From contig NZ_JAJOZB010000001.1 in assembly GCF_023701745.1 (NCBI RefSeq), forward strand, positions 4,931,001 through 4,995,000: a DNA stretch of 64,000 nt, in the 5' to 3' direction. Source of the DNA: Streptomyces sp. RKAG293. GTDB lineage: Bacteria > Actinomycetota > Actinomycetes > Streptomycetales > Streptomycetaceae. Made by a program: the position numbers and the translations under genes. Numbering within the stretch: the stretch's first letter is position 1; every line of letters begins with the position of its first letter. Of this stretch, positions 41,296-49,854 are shown piece by piece. Under the pieces are notes generated by a model. That model worked only from the letters and a program-made list of their open reading frames with translations. It made no database searches and was not told the DNA's origin.

Positions 41296-42077
41296 TGCGC
41301 GCGGCGCGCAGGGCCCTGCGCCTCATCGCCGTCGGCGTCCGCACGCATGTCTCCTACATGTCGCGCTCCCCGCTGGAGATCACCTTCGCCGTCATCGTCC
41401 CGGTCGTCTACGCGACGCTGGCCGTCTATCTCTTCCGCGCCGCGGACCACCCCGAGCGGCTGCTCGAAGCGTCCGTCGGCGCGGGCCTGATGGGGATCTG
41501 GTCGTCGGTGCTGTTCGGCTCGGGAGGGGCGGTGCAGAACCAGCGCTGGCTCGGCACGCTGGAGACCCTGGTGGCCGCACCCGCGCCGCTCGGCCTGATC
41601 CTGCTGCCGATCACGCTGGCGACCGCGGTCGTCGGCACGTACGCGATGGGCGCGACACTGCTCTGGGGCACCGTGCTCTACGGGGTGCCGCTGACCTTCG
41701 CGCACCCGCTGCTCTTCCTCGTCGCGGTCCCGGTCTGCGTGCTGTCGCTCGGCATGATGGGGATGCTGCTGGCCTCGGCGTTCGTGCTGCTGCGCAACGC
41801 GAACGCGCTGGCGAACCCGCTCGACCACCCCGTCTGGATGCTCTCCGGGATGCTCGTGCCGATCACCGTCCTGCCCAGCTGGACCCGACCGCTGTCCTGG
41901 GCGCTGCCCACCACCTGGGGCGCCCGCGCCGTCCACGCCGCGACCGCCGGGGGCGAGGTCGTCACGCCGATGCTCACCGGTCTCGGCGTCGGCGCGCTCT
42001 GGCTGCTGCTGGCCCTGCTCGCCCTGACCCGCGTCGAACGCCGCGCCCGCGCGGCCGCCACCCTCGCCCTCACGTAA
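41295..42077 (+). CDS. ABC-2 type permease
   Basis: The 260-residue membrane protein has about six helices. The ABC2_membrane features LGTLETLVAAPAPLGLILLP and NPLDHPVWMLSGMLVPITVLPSW are present. It is paired with a second permease 10 bases downstream, so the exporter is probably a heterodimer. ATG 41295 is preferred over GTG 41292 because GAGGTGG is 7 bases upstream; both overlap the ATPase stop. Confidence 0.88.
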   Translation: MRAARRALRLIAVGVRTHVSYMSRSPLEITFAVIVPVVYATLAVYLFRAADHPERLLEASVGAGLMGIWSSVLFGSGGAVQNQRWLGTLETLVAAPAPLGLILLPITLATAVVGTYAMGATLLWGTVLYGVPLTFAHPLLFLVAVPVCVLSLGMMGMLLASAFVLLRNANALANPLDHPVWMLSGMLVPITVLPSWTRPLSWALPTTWGARAVHAATAGGEVVTPMLTGLGVGALWLLLALLALTRVERRARAAATLALT

Positions 42078-42087
42078 GGAGCCGACC

Positions 42088-42885
42088 ATGCGTCACCTCA
42101 CCCGCACCGCACGCCTCGTCGTGGTCGGCGGCACCATCTCCTACCGGGCGCTGTTCAACTGGACCTCGCCCGCGATGTTCACCGGCACCCTGCTCGCCGG
42201 GCCGCTGCTCCAGCTGGTCTTCTTCACCTTCCTGGGCCGTCAGCTCGGGGTCGCCGACGACCGGTTCTACATCCTCGGCAACGCGGTGCTGGCCTCGTCC
42301 ACCGCCTGTGTGTACGGCGGCACGATGGCCGTCGCGAACGAGCGCCGCTACGGCACGCTCGGCGCGGTGCTGCTCAGCCCGCGCAGCAGGACCGCCCTGT
42401 GGACCGGCCGCGCGCTGCCCTACGTCGTCAACGGTCTGTTCGTCACCGCCTTCACCCTTGCGGCGGGTGCCCTGCTGCTGGGGCTGCGGATCCCGGCCGC
42501 CGCCCTGCCGGGGCTGGCCGCCGCGATCGGCGCGGCCGCCCTGTCGTGCTCGGCCTTCGGGATCACCCTGGGCGCGCTCGGGCTGCGGTTCCGCGACGTC
42601 TTCCTCGTGTCGAACGTCGCGAGCGCCGTCCTGCTCCTGCTCACCGGCGCGAACGTGCCGCGCGGGACGCTGCCCGGCTGGATGCGGACGGCCGGCGACC
42701 TGCTGCCGCTGACCCACGCGACCGGGGCCGCCCGCGCGCTCGCCGCCGGGGGCAGCTGGCGGGCCGCGCTGCCCGGGATCGGGGCGGAGCTGGCGGTGGC
42801 CGCCGGGTACACCGTGCTGGCCGTCGTCCTGCTGCGGATCTTCGAGCGCGGCAGTCGGAAACGAGCCACGCTCGATGTGATGTAG
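42088..42885 (+). CDS. ABC-2 type permease
   Basis: The 265-residue second permease has six predicted helices, an amphipathic start (ISYRALFNWTSPAMFTGTLLAGP) and RYGTLGAVLLSPRSRTALW, the ABC-2 coupling region. TAAGGAG sits about 6 bases before ATG 42088. The substrate is unknown; the ArsR-type regulator upstream suggests drug or toxicant efflux. Confidence 0.88.
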   Translation: MRHLTRTARLVVVGGTISYRALFNWTSPAMFTGTLLAGPLLQLVFFTFLGRQLGVADDRFYILGNAVLASSTACVYGGTMAVANERRYGTLGAVLLSPRSRTALWTGRALPYVVNGLFVTAFTLAAGALLLGLRIPAAALPGLAAAIGAAALSCSAFGITLGALGLRFRDVFLVSNVASAVLLLLTGANVPRGTLPGWMRTAGDLLPLTHATGAARALAAGGSWRAALPGIGAELAVAAGYTVLAVVLLRIFERGSRKRATLDVM

Positions 42886-43000
42886 CGCTCGGTTGTCGGC
42901 CGCCATTCACCCGGGGTTCGCCCGGACGCCGTACGGAGGTGCGAGTCTCCGGCGCGAGCCGTAAAAAGACCGTGGAGCCGCAGGAAGAAGGGGGACGGGC

Positions 43001-43195
43001 ATGGAGAGCACACCCGCGCTGTTCGCCGGAATGGTCTTCGCGCTGTTCGGGGCGGCGCTCCTGGTCTGGGCGGGGGCGCGCACGGCGGGCCGTGCGCCGG
43101 TGACCCAGGGCGGCGGCCCGGTGGGGGCGGCCCTGACCATTCTTTTCGGAGCGGTGTCACTGCTCGCCGGCGTCTGGTGTCTCGCACAGGTATAA
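43001..43195 (+). CDS. Small two-helix membrane protein
   Basis: The 64-residue product is almost entirely two membrane helices (about 7-27 and 40-62) joined by RTAGRAPVTQGGGP. No family name is recognised. High GC third positions and a GGGGGA ribosome-binding site about 6 bases before ATG 43001 support it. It lies 172 bases before topA. Confidence 0.75.
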   Translation: MESTPALFAGMVFALFGAALLVWAGARTAGRAPVTQGGGPVGAALTILFGAVSLLAGVWCLAQV

Positions 43196-43367
43196 GCGCA
43201 CGTCACGCCGCCTGGAAACGGACGGAGCCGCCGGGCCGTGCGGCAGGAATGACGGTTGTCGGGTTACCGTTCGAGTGGCGTTGCGGACTTTTCGCGTTTG
43301 ACATGGGACCGGGATGTACGGTCACACTCCGCAGCGAACCCCCTTCGACCCGGAGAGAAGAGCGAAG

Positions 43368-46187
43368 TTGTCCCCGACCCGCGAGACCGCAAAGAGCGGC
43401 CGCCGACTCGTCATCGTCGAGTCGCCTGCCAAGGCGAAGACGATCAAGAGCTACCTCGGCCCGGGCTACGTGGTCGAGGCCAGCGTCGGGCACATCCGCG
43501 ACCTCCCCAACGGGGCCGCCGAAGTGCCGGCGGAGTTCAAGGGCCAGCCGTGGGCTCGCCTCGGCGTCAACGTAGACAGTGACTTCGAGCCGATCTACGT
43601 CGTCAACGCCGACAAGAAGGCGCAGGTCAAGAAGCTCAAGGACCTGCTCAAGGACTCCGACGAACTCTTCCTCGCCACCGATGAGGACCGCGAGGGCGAG
43701 GCCATCGCCTGGCACCTGCAGGAAGTCCTCAAGCCCAAGGTCCCGGTCCGCCGGATGGTCTTCCACGAGATCACCAAGGAAGCGATCCAGGCCGCGGTGG
43801 CGAACCCGCGCGAGCTGAACCAGCCGCTCGTCGACGCCCAGGAGACCCGCCGCATCCTCGACCGCCTCTACGGCTACGAGGTCTCGCCGGTCCTGTGGAA
43901 GAAGGTCATGCCGCGCCTGTCGGCCGGCCGTGTCCAGTCCGTCGCCACCCGGCTCGTCGTCGAGCGGGAACGTGAGCGCATCGCGTTCCGCACCGCCGAG
44001 TACTGGGACCTGAGCGGCACCTTCGCCACCGGCCGCACGGGTGACGCCTCCGACCCGTCGACCGTCTCCGCCCGGCTGACCAGCGTCGACGGACGCCGCG
44101 TCGCCCAGGGCCGCGACTTCGACGCGTCGACCGGGCAGCTCAAGGACAACGCGACCGTCCTCCACCTGGACGAGGCCAACGCCCGCGCGCTGGCCGCCTC
44201 GCTCGCCGACAGCGCCTTCGCCGTCCGCAGCGTCGAGTCCAAGCCCTACCGCCGTTCTCCGTACGCTCCCTTCCGCACCACGACCCTGCAGCAGGAGGCC
44301 TCGCGCAAGCTGGGCTTCGGTGCCAAGGTGACGATGCAGGTAGCGCAGAAGCTGTACGAGAACGGCTTCATCACCTATATGCGTACGGACTCCACGACCC
44401 TGTCGGAGACCGCGATCAAGGCCGCCCGCGCGCAGGTCACCCAGCTCTACGGAGCCGAGTACCTCCCGGAGAAGCCGCGCGTCTACACCGGCAAGGTGAA
44501 GAACGCGCAGGAGGCGCACGAGGCGATCCGCCCCTCCGGCGACCGCTTCCGCACCCCCGCGGAGACCGGTCTGACCGGCGACCAGTTCCGGCTCTACGAG
44601 CTGATCTGGATGCGGACCGTCGCGTCCCAGATGAAGGACGCGGTCGGCAACTCCGTCACCGTGAAGATCGGTGGCACGTCGAGCGACGGCCGCGCGGCGG
44701 AGTTCTCCGCCTCCGGCAAGATCATCACGTTCCACGGCTTCATGAAGGCCTACGTGGAGGGCGCGGACGACCCGAACGCCGAGCTCGACGACCGTGAGCG
44801 GCGGCTGCCGCAGGTCAGCGAGGGCGACGGACTGACCGCGGAAGAGCTCACCGTCGACGGCCACGCCACCAAGCCGCCGGCCCGCTACACCGAGGCCTCG
44901 CTGATCAAGGAGCTCGAAGAGCGCGAGATCGGCCGCCCGTCGACGTACGCGTCGATCATCGGCACGATCCTGGACCGCGGCTACGTCTTCAAGAAGGGCA
45001 CGGCCCTCGTGCCGTCCTTCCTCTCCTTCGCCGTGGTCAACCTGCTGGAGAAGCACTTCGGCCGGCTCGTGGACTACGACTTCACCGCCTCCATGGAGGA
45101 GGACCTCGACCGCATCGCCCGCGGTGAGGCCCAGGCCGTGCCGTGGCTGCGGCACTTCTACTTCGGCGGCAACGACTCCGCCGCCAAGGCCTCCGCGGCC
45201 GACGCCGGCAACGGCGACGGCGACCACCTCGGCGGCCTCAAGGAGCTCGTCGAGGACCTCGGCGCCATCGACGCCCGGGAGATCTCCTCCTTCCCCATCG
45301 GTGAGGGCATCGTGCTGCGGGTCGGCCGCTACGGCCCGTACATCGAGCGGGGCGAGAAGGGCGAGGAGAACCACCAGCGCGCGGACGTCCACGAGGAGCT
45401 CCCGCCGGACGAGCTGTCCGTCGCGTACGCCGAGGAGCTGTTCGCCAAGCCGAGCGGCGACTTCGAGCTGGGCACCGACCCGGCGACCGGCCGCCCGATC
45501 ATCGCCCGTGACGGCCGCTACGGCCCGTACGTCACCGAGGTGCTGCCCGAGGACACCCCGAAGACCGGCAAGAACGCGATCAAGCCGCGTACCGCGTCGC
45601 TCTTCAAGTCCATGCAGCTCGACACGGTGACGCTCGCCGACGCCCTCAAGCTGATGTCGCTGCCGCGCGTCGTCGGCACGGACGCCGAAGGCGTCGAGAT
45701 CACCGCGCAGAACGGCCGCTACGGCCCGTATCTGAAGAAGGGCACCGACTCGCGCTCCCTGGAGACCGAGGACCAGCTCTTCGACATCACCCTCGACGAG
45801 GCACTGGCGATCTACGCGCAGCCCAAGCAGCGCGGCCGCGCCGCCGCCAAGCCGCCGCTCAAGGAACTGGGCACCGACCCGGTCAGCGAGCGCCCGGTCG
45901 TCGTCAAGGACGGCCGCTTCGGCCCGTACGTCACCGATGGCGAGACGAACGCGACCCTGCGGACCGACGACGACGTCGAGACCATCACGCCGGAGCGCGG
46001 CTACGAGCTGCTCGCCGAGAAGCGTGCCAAGGGTCCGGCGAAGAAGAAGGCCACGGCGAAGAAGGCCCCCGCCAAGAAGGCGGCGGCGAAGAAGACCACC
46101 ACGGCCGCCAAGAAGACCGTGGCGAAGAAGACCACGGCCAAGAAGACCACCGCGAAGAAGACCACGGCGGCGCAGACCACCGAATAA
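43368..46187 (+). CDS. topA: DNA topoisomerase I
   Basis: The type IA topoisomerase relaxes negative supercoils. About 939 residues: Toprim domain at the start (RLVIVESPAKAKTIKSYLGPGY, DEDREGEAIAWHL), the catalytic Tyr in GFITYMRTDSTTLSE, and C-terminal topo-repeat units typical of actinobacteria (GRYGPYV repeated, five or more). The tail consists of Lys/Ala/Thr repeats (AKKTTAKK), known in Streptomyces TopA to increase processivity. TTG 43368 (MSPTRETAKS) is preferred; ATG 43314 would need two rare AGA codons in an unconserved lead-in. A strong terminator follows. Confidence 0.95.
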   Translation: MSPTRETAKSGRRLVIVESPAKAKTIKSYLGPGYVVEASVGHIRDLPNGAAEVPAEFKGQPWARLGVNVDSDFEPIYVVNADKKAQVKKLKDLLKDSDELFLATDEDREGEAIAWHLQEVLKPKVPVRRMVFHEITKEAIQAAVANPRELNQPLVDAQETRRILDRLYGYEVSPVLWKKVMPRLSAGRVQSVATRLVVERERERIAFRTAEYWDLSGTFATGRTGDASDPSTVSARLTSVDGRRVAQGRDFDASTGQLKDNATVLHLDEANARALAASLADSAFAVRSVESKPYRRSPYAPFRTTTLQQEASRKLGFGAKVTMQVAQKLYENGFITYMRTDSTTLSETAIKAARAQVTQLYGAEYLPEKPRVYTGKVKNAQEAHEAIRPSGDRFRTPAETGLTGDQFRLYELIWMRTVASQMKDAVGNSVTVKIGGTSSDGRAAEFSASGKIITFHGFMKAYVEGADDPNAELDDRERRLPQVSEGDGLTAEELTVDGHATKPPARYTEASLIKELEEREIGRPSTYASIIGTILDRGYVFKKGTALVPSFLSFAVVNLLEKHFGRLVDYDFTASMEEDLDRIARGEAQAVPWLRHFYFGGNDSAAKASAADAGNGDGDHLGGLKELVEDLGAIDAREISSFPIGEGIVLRVGRYGPYIERGEKGEENHQRADVHEELPPDELSVAYAEELFAKPSGDFELGTDPATGRPIIARDGRYGPYVTEVLPEDTPKTGKNAIKPRTASLFKSMQLDTVTLADALKLMSLPRVVGTDAEGVEITAQNGRYGPYLKKGTDSRSLETEDQLFDITLDEALAIYAQPKQRGRAAAKPPLKELGTDPVSERPVVVKDGRFGPYVTDGETNATLRTDDDVETITPERGYELLAEKRAKGPAKKKATAKKAPAKKAAAKKTTTAAKKTVAKKTTAKKTTAKKTTAAQTTE

Positions 46188-46210
46188 CCCGCCGTAACGC
46201 CGGCCCGTCC

Positions 46211-46246
46211 ATGACCCCCCGCCTGTTTGTTCGGGCGGGGGGTCAT
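46211..46246. terminator. Terminator after topA
   Basis: A perfect 13-base stem (46211-46223 and 46234-46246) around a T-rich 10-base loop, 24 bases past the topA stop. Confidence 0.88.
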
Positions 46247-46264
46247 GGATTTCCGTGCTCCGGA

Positions 46265-46270
46265 TAGGCT
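46265..46270 (+). promoter_or_regulatory. -10 hexamer of leaderless promoter (TAGGCT)
   Basis: TAGGCT ends 6 bases before ATG 46277 of the MFS-Tmk gene. Confidence 0.45.
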
Positions 46271-46276
46271 GTCCGA

Positions 46277-49200
46277 ATGACGCGAATCGAGCGGCCAAGG
46301 GACGTGACCGACGCTTTCGCCGGCGACCTCGCGGCGGACTCGCGCGAGCGGGCGGTAGGTGCCCTGCTGAAGATCCCGCCGCTGCGGAAGCTGTGGAGCG
46401 CCCAGCTCACCGGAGGCATCGCCGACCGGCTCGGCATGCTGGTGCTGATCTGGCTGACCGTGCAGGCGGCCGTCCTCGCCGGGTCCTTCGGCGGCGGCTA
46501 CCGGGGCGCGGCCTTCGCCGTCGCCGCGGTGCTCGGCGTCCGGCTGGCGTCCACCCTGCTCTTCGGCGCCGTGCTGCTCGGCCCGCTGTCGGCGCTCACC
46601 GCGACCGCCGGCGCCCTCGACCGCCGCTGGACCATGATCGGCGCGGACGGCGCACGGCTGGCGCTGTTCATCGTCGCCCCGCTGTGGATCACCTGGGTCC
46701 CGTCCTCCGCCGTCACCTGGCTGCTCGTCACCGCCTTCGTGGCCGGTATCGCCGAACGCCTGTGGACGGTCGCCAAGGACGGCGCGGCCCCCGGGCTGCT
46801 CCCCGTCCCGACCCCCGGTGACACGGCCGTACGCCCCGCTCCCGACCACCTCGCGACGCTCCACCGCCTCGACCTGCGCACCGGGTTCGCCGCCCTGCCG
46901 ATCGCCGCGGCCGCGCTCGTCGTCGTGACCCTGCTGAACAGCCTGCTCGCCCTCGGCGTGGACTGGTTCGACCTCCACCAGGTCGCGCTGTCCTCCTACG
47001 TCGCCGCCGGGCTGTTCTCCGCGTCCATCGCGGTCCTGTACTTCCTCGAACTGCCCGACACCACAACGGTCCGCCCGCACTCCCCGCTCGAAGGCCTCCG
47101 GCTCCCCAAGGGACCCGACGGCTCCGAGCGCGGCCGCACGGGCGCCCTCCCGCTCCTCGTCCTGGCCACCGCGGGCGTGGCCGGCTCGATCGCCGCCGCC
47201 GTCGCCCTGTCGGTGCTGCACGCACTCGACCTCGGCTTCGGCCCGGTCGGCTTCGGACTCCTCGTCCTGGCACTGACCGCGGGCACCGTCACCGGCATCC
47301 GGGTCGGACCGCGCACCCTGCCGACCCTCTCGCGCCGCCGCCTGCTGGCCATCGCCATCGCCGTCACCGGCCTCGCGCTGCTGCTCACCGGCCTGGTCCC
47401 CGACCAGACCACCGTCCTGCTGCTGGCGGCCCTCGCCGGCACGGCCGCCGGCGTCACCGCCAACACCGGCCACCTCCTCATCGAGCAGGAGGCCGAGGAG
47501 CAGCGCCGCGCGCGCACCACCGACCACCTGCACGCCGTCGTCCGCGTTGCGGTCGCCGTCGCCGCCATCGGCGCCCCGGTGCTCGCCGGACTCATCGGCC
47601 CGCACCGCCTCGCCAACGGGCACTTCACCTTCCAGCACGGCGGCGCCGCCTTCACGCTCATCCTGATCGGCGCGCTCCTGCTGCCGGTCGCCGCACTCGT
47701 CCTGGGCAAGACCGACGACCGCCAGGGCGTACCGCTCCGCCGCGACCTGCGCGAGGCCCTGCGCGGCGGCGAGCCCGCCGCGGCACCCTCCGCCACCGGC
47801 TTCTTCATCGCCATAGAGGGTGGCGACGGCGCCGGGAAGTCCACCCAGGTCGAGGCGCTCTCCGAATGGATCCGCGCCAAGGGCCACGAGGTCGTCGTCA
47901 CCCGCGAACCCGGCGCGACCGCCGTCGGCAAGCGGCTGCGCTCGATCCTGCTCGACGTCTCGTCCGCCGGCCTGTCGCACCGCGCCGAGGCGCTGCTGTA
48001 CGCGGCCGACCGGGCGGAACACGTCGACTCCGTCGTCCGTCCCGCCCTGGAGCGTGGCGCCGTCGTGATCTCCGACCGCTACATCGACTCCTCCGTCGCC
48101 TACCAGGGCGCCGGCCGCGACCTGGCCCCCACGGAGATCGCCCGCATCTCCCGCTGGGCCACCGACGGACTGGTCCCCAACCTGACGGTCCTCCTCGACG
48201 TCTCGCCCGAAGCGGCCCGTGAGCGCTTCACCGAGGCACCGGACCGGCTCGAGTCCGAGCCCGCCGAATTCCACCACCGGGTCCGCGCCGGCTTCCTGAC
48301 CCTGGCCGCCGCCGACCCCTCCCGCTACCTCGTCATCGACGCCGGCCAGGAGCCCGAAGCGGTCACCACCGTGGTCCGGCACCGCCTCGACCAGGCCCTG
48401 CCGCTCTCCCAGCAGGAGATCGAGGCCCGCGAGGAAGCCCGCCGCCAGGCCGAGGAAGCCGCCCGCATCCGCGCCGAGGAGGAGGCCGCCCGGCTCGCCG
48501 AGGAAGCCCGCCTCGAAGCCGAACGCCAGGCCCAGCTCGCCCGGCTCCGCGAGGAGGAGGCCGAGCGCCAGCGGGAGATCGAGGAGGCCGCCCGCCGCGA
48601 GGCCGCCGAGCAGGAGGCCGAAGCGGCCCGCCTGCGCGCCGAGGAGGCCGCCCGCCTCGCCGAGGAGGAACGCCTCCGGCTCGCCGCCGAAGCGGCCGCC
48701 CGCAGCGCCGAACAGGACCGGCTGCGCCGCCAGGCCGAGGAGGAGTCCCGGCTCCGCGCCGAGGCCGAGGCCCGCCGCCTGGAGAAGCAGCGCAAGGCCG
48801 AGGACGCTCTGCGCCGCGCCGAAGCGGCCCGCGCGGCGGCTGCCGCTGCCGCGGCGGCAGCAGCGGCCGCCGCCAGCAACGCCACGCAGACCGTGGAGAC
48901 CCCGAAGCCGGCCCCCAAGGCCCCGGAGGCGGAGACCACCGTCCTCCCGCAGGTCCCGAAGACCCCGAAGGCCCCGGCGGCGGACGAGACGGCCGTCCTT
49001 CCGAAGACTCCGAGGACCCCGGCTGCGGACGAGACCGCCGTCCTCCCGAAGACTCCGAGGACCCCGGCTGCGGACGAGACCGCCGTCCTCCCGAAGACTC
49101 CGAGGATCCCGAAGGCTCCGGCGTCCGCCGCCGATGAGACCGCCGTCCTGCCGCCGGTCCCGCCTTCGGCCGCCGACGAGACGGCCGTCCTGCCGCCGGT

Positions 49201-49438
49201 CCGCCCGGAACCTGCGGACCGCGGCCCGGCCGACCGCGTCCCGCCCGGCTTCTTCCGCCCGGAGACGACCCCCGACAACGAGCGCACCCGCGAACTCCCC
49301 GCGATCAACCCGGACAAGGCCCCCCCGGCCCGCCGCCCCCGCTCCGACTGGGCCGAGGAAACCCCCCTGGACGACCTCCCCACCCTGGCGGACGAACTCC
49401 TGGGCTCCCACGACGACGACGGCCCTACGGGCCGGTAG
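46277..49438 (+). CDS. tmk: MFS-like membrane domain fused to thymidylate kinase
   Basis: A 1053-residue fusion. Residues 1 to about 490 are an MFS-type membrane region with about 10-12 helices. About 505-705 is dTMP kinase (P-loop EGGDGAGKST, the DRYIDSSVAYQGAGRDL region and the LID), making dTDP for DNA synthesis. About 710-870 is a Glu/Ala/Arg coiled coil, and about 885-990 carries repeats of DETAVLP. The arrangement is typical of Streptomyces and supplies the only obvious dTMP kinase here. It is probably leaderless. From memory holB follows this gene in S. coelicolor; here it does not. Confidence 0.93.
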   Translation: MTRIERPRDVTDAFAGDLAADSRERAVGALLKIPPLRKLWSAQLTGGIADRLGMLVLIWLTVQAAVLAGSFGGGYRGAAFAVAAVLGVRLASTLLFGAVLLGPLSALTATAGALDRRWTMIGADGARLALFIVAPLWITWVPSSAVTWLLVTAFVAGIAERLWTVAKDGAAPGLLPVPTPGDTAVRPAPDHLATLHRLDLRTGFAALPIAAAALVVVTLLNSLLALGVDWFDLHQVALSSYVAAGLFSASIAVLYFLELPDTTTVRPHSPLEGLRLPKGPDGSERGRTGALPLLVLATAGVAGSIAAAVALSVLHALDLGFGPVGFGLLVLALTAGTVTGIRVGPRTLPTLSRRRLLAIAIAVTGLALLLTGLVPDQTTVLLLAALAGTAAGVTANTGHLLIEQEAEEQRRARTTDHLHAVVRVAVAVAAIGAPVLAGLIGPHRLANGHFTFQHGGAAFTLILIGALLLPVAALVLGKTDDRQGVPLRRDLREALRGGEPAAAPSATGFFIAIEGGDGAGKSTQVEALSEWIRAKGHEVVVTREPGATAVGKRLRSILLDVSSAGLSHRAEALLYAADRAEHVDSVVRPALERGAVVISDRYIDSSVAYQGAGRDLAPTEIARISRWATDGLVPNLTVLLDVSPEAARERFTEAPDRLESEPAEFHHRVRAGFLTLAAADPSRYLVIDAGQEPEAVTTVVRHRLDQALPLSQQEIEAREEARRQAEEAARIRAEEEAARLAEEARLEAERQAQLARLREEEAERQREIEEAARREAAEQEAEAARLRAEEAARLAEEERLRLAAEAAARSAEQDRLRRQAEEESRLRAEAEARRLEKQRKAEDALRRAEAARAAAAAAAAAAAAAASNATQTVETPKPAPKAPEAETTVLPQVPKTPKAPAADETAVLPKTPRTPAADETAVLPKTPRTPAADETAVLPKTPRIPKAPASAADETAVLPPVPPSAADETAVLPPVRPEPADRGPADRVPPGFFRPETTPDNERTRELPAINPDKAPPARRPRSDWAEETPLDDLPTLADELLGSHDDDGPTGR
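48966..49200 (+). repeat. DETAVLP repeat region inside tmk
   Basis: Five ADETAVLP units (plus a leading ETTVLP) at 12-20 residue spacing. The central copies are near-exact 45-base DNA repeats encoding TPRTPAADETAVLPK. Confidence 0.9.
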
Positions 49439-49448
49439 CCTCCGGCGG

Positions 49449-49643
49449 GGGGTGCGGGTACGTCATCGCCCGCCCCACCGTTGCGCCTGCGGCGGGCTGT
49501 TGGCCCACCCGCCCATGTGCCTACCGGCAGGGGGTGCGGCGTGCGACGGCCGCGCGGGCCGGTGCGCGCCTGCGGTGGGGGTGCGGGTACATCAGCGGCC
49601 GTCCCGCCGTCACGCCTGCGGCAGGCTGTTCGCCCACCCACCC
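49449..49643. repeat. Diverged 65-bp direct repeat, 129 bp offset
   Basis: Copy 1 (about 49449-49514) and copy 2 (about 49578-49643) align without gaps at a constant 129-base offset. Both begin GGGGTGCGGGTAC and end in GGCTGTT-GCCCACCC sequence. No gene is credible in this 416-base gap, which also contains the long hairpin described next. Confidence 0.75.
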
Positions 49644-49721
49644 GGCCATCGCCGGCACGGGCGGACGTGCGTCGGCACCCGCGAGCCGGTGGTGACGTGA
49701 GGGGGACGGGTCCGCAGGGGT

Positions 49722-49789
49722 GGGGTTTCGAAATGCTGCCGAGCTATTTGTGGGCGGCCACGCCCGTAAACAGTCGATTTCGAAGCCCC
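49722..49789. repeat. 68-bp imperfect long hairpin
   Basis: GGGGTTTCGAAAT (49722-49734) faces ATTTCGAAGCCCC (49777-49789) with one mismatch. Inside, TTTGTGGGCG (49747-49756) pairs with CGCCCGTAAA (49761-49770), using two G-U pairs, around loop GCCA. It is AT-richer than its surroundings and lies 66 bases before the AfsR-like gene. Confidence 0.8.
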
Positions 49790-49841
49790 GCCCCGGAGGG
49801 CCCGGCCCCCGCACCCACGAACCACCCGCACACCAACCCGG

Positions 49842-49847
49842 CAGAAT
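49842..49847 (+). promoter_or_regulatory. -10-like hexamer (CAGAAT), leaderless promoter
   Basis: CAGAAT ends 7 bases before GTG 49855, which favours that codon over the ATG at 49846 inside the hexamer. Confidence 0.45.
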
Positions 49848-49854
49848 GGACGAC

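Noticed and set aside
43298..43322. topA promoter with TTGACA at 43298-43303
   Set aside because: The hexamer is good but no -10 at proper spacing was convincing (TACGGT is 13 bases away), so it was not listed.
43314..43367. 18-codon N-terminal addition to topA from ATG 43314
   Set aside because: It contains two AGA codons, which are very rare here, and does not match the conserved start MSPT; TTG 43368 is preferred.
46001..49411. 1136-codon open frame antisense to topA/tmk, and similar ones at 32616-35243 and 49915-53316
   Set aside because: Each mirrors a bona fide gene with clear motifs on the plus strand; composition is low complexity and no start signal is seen.
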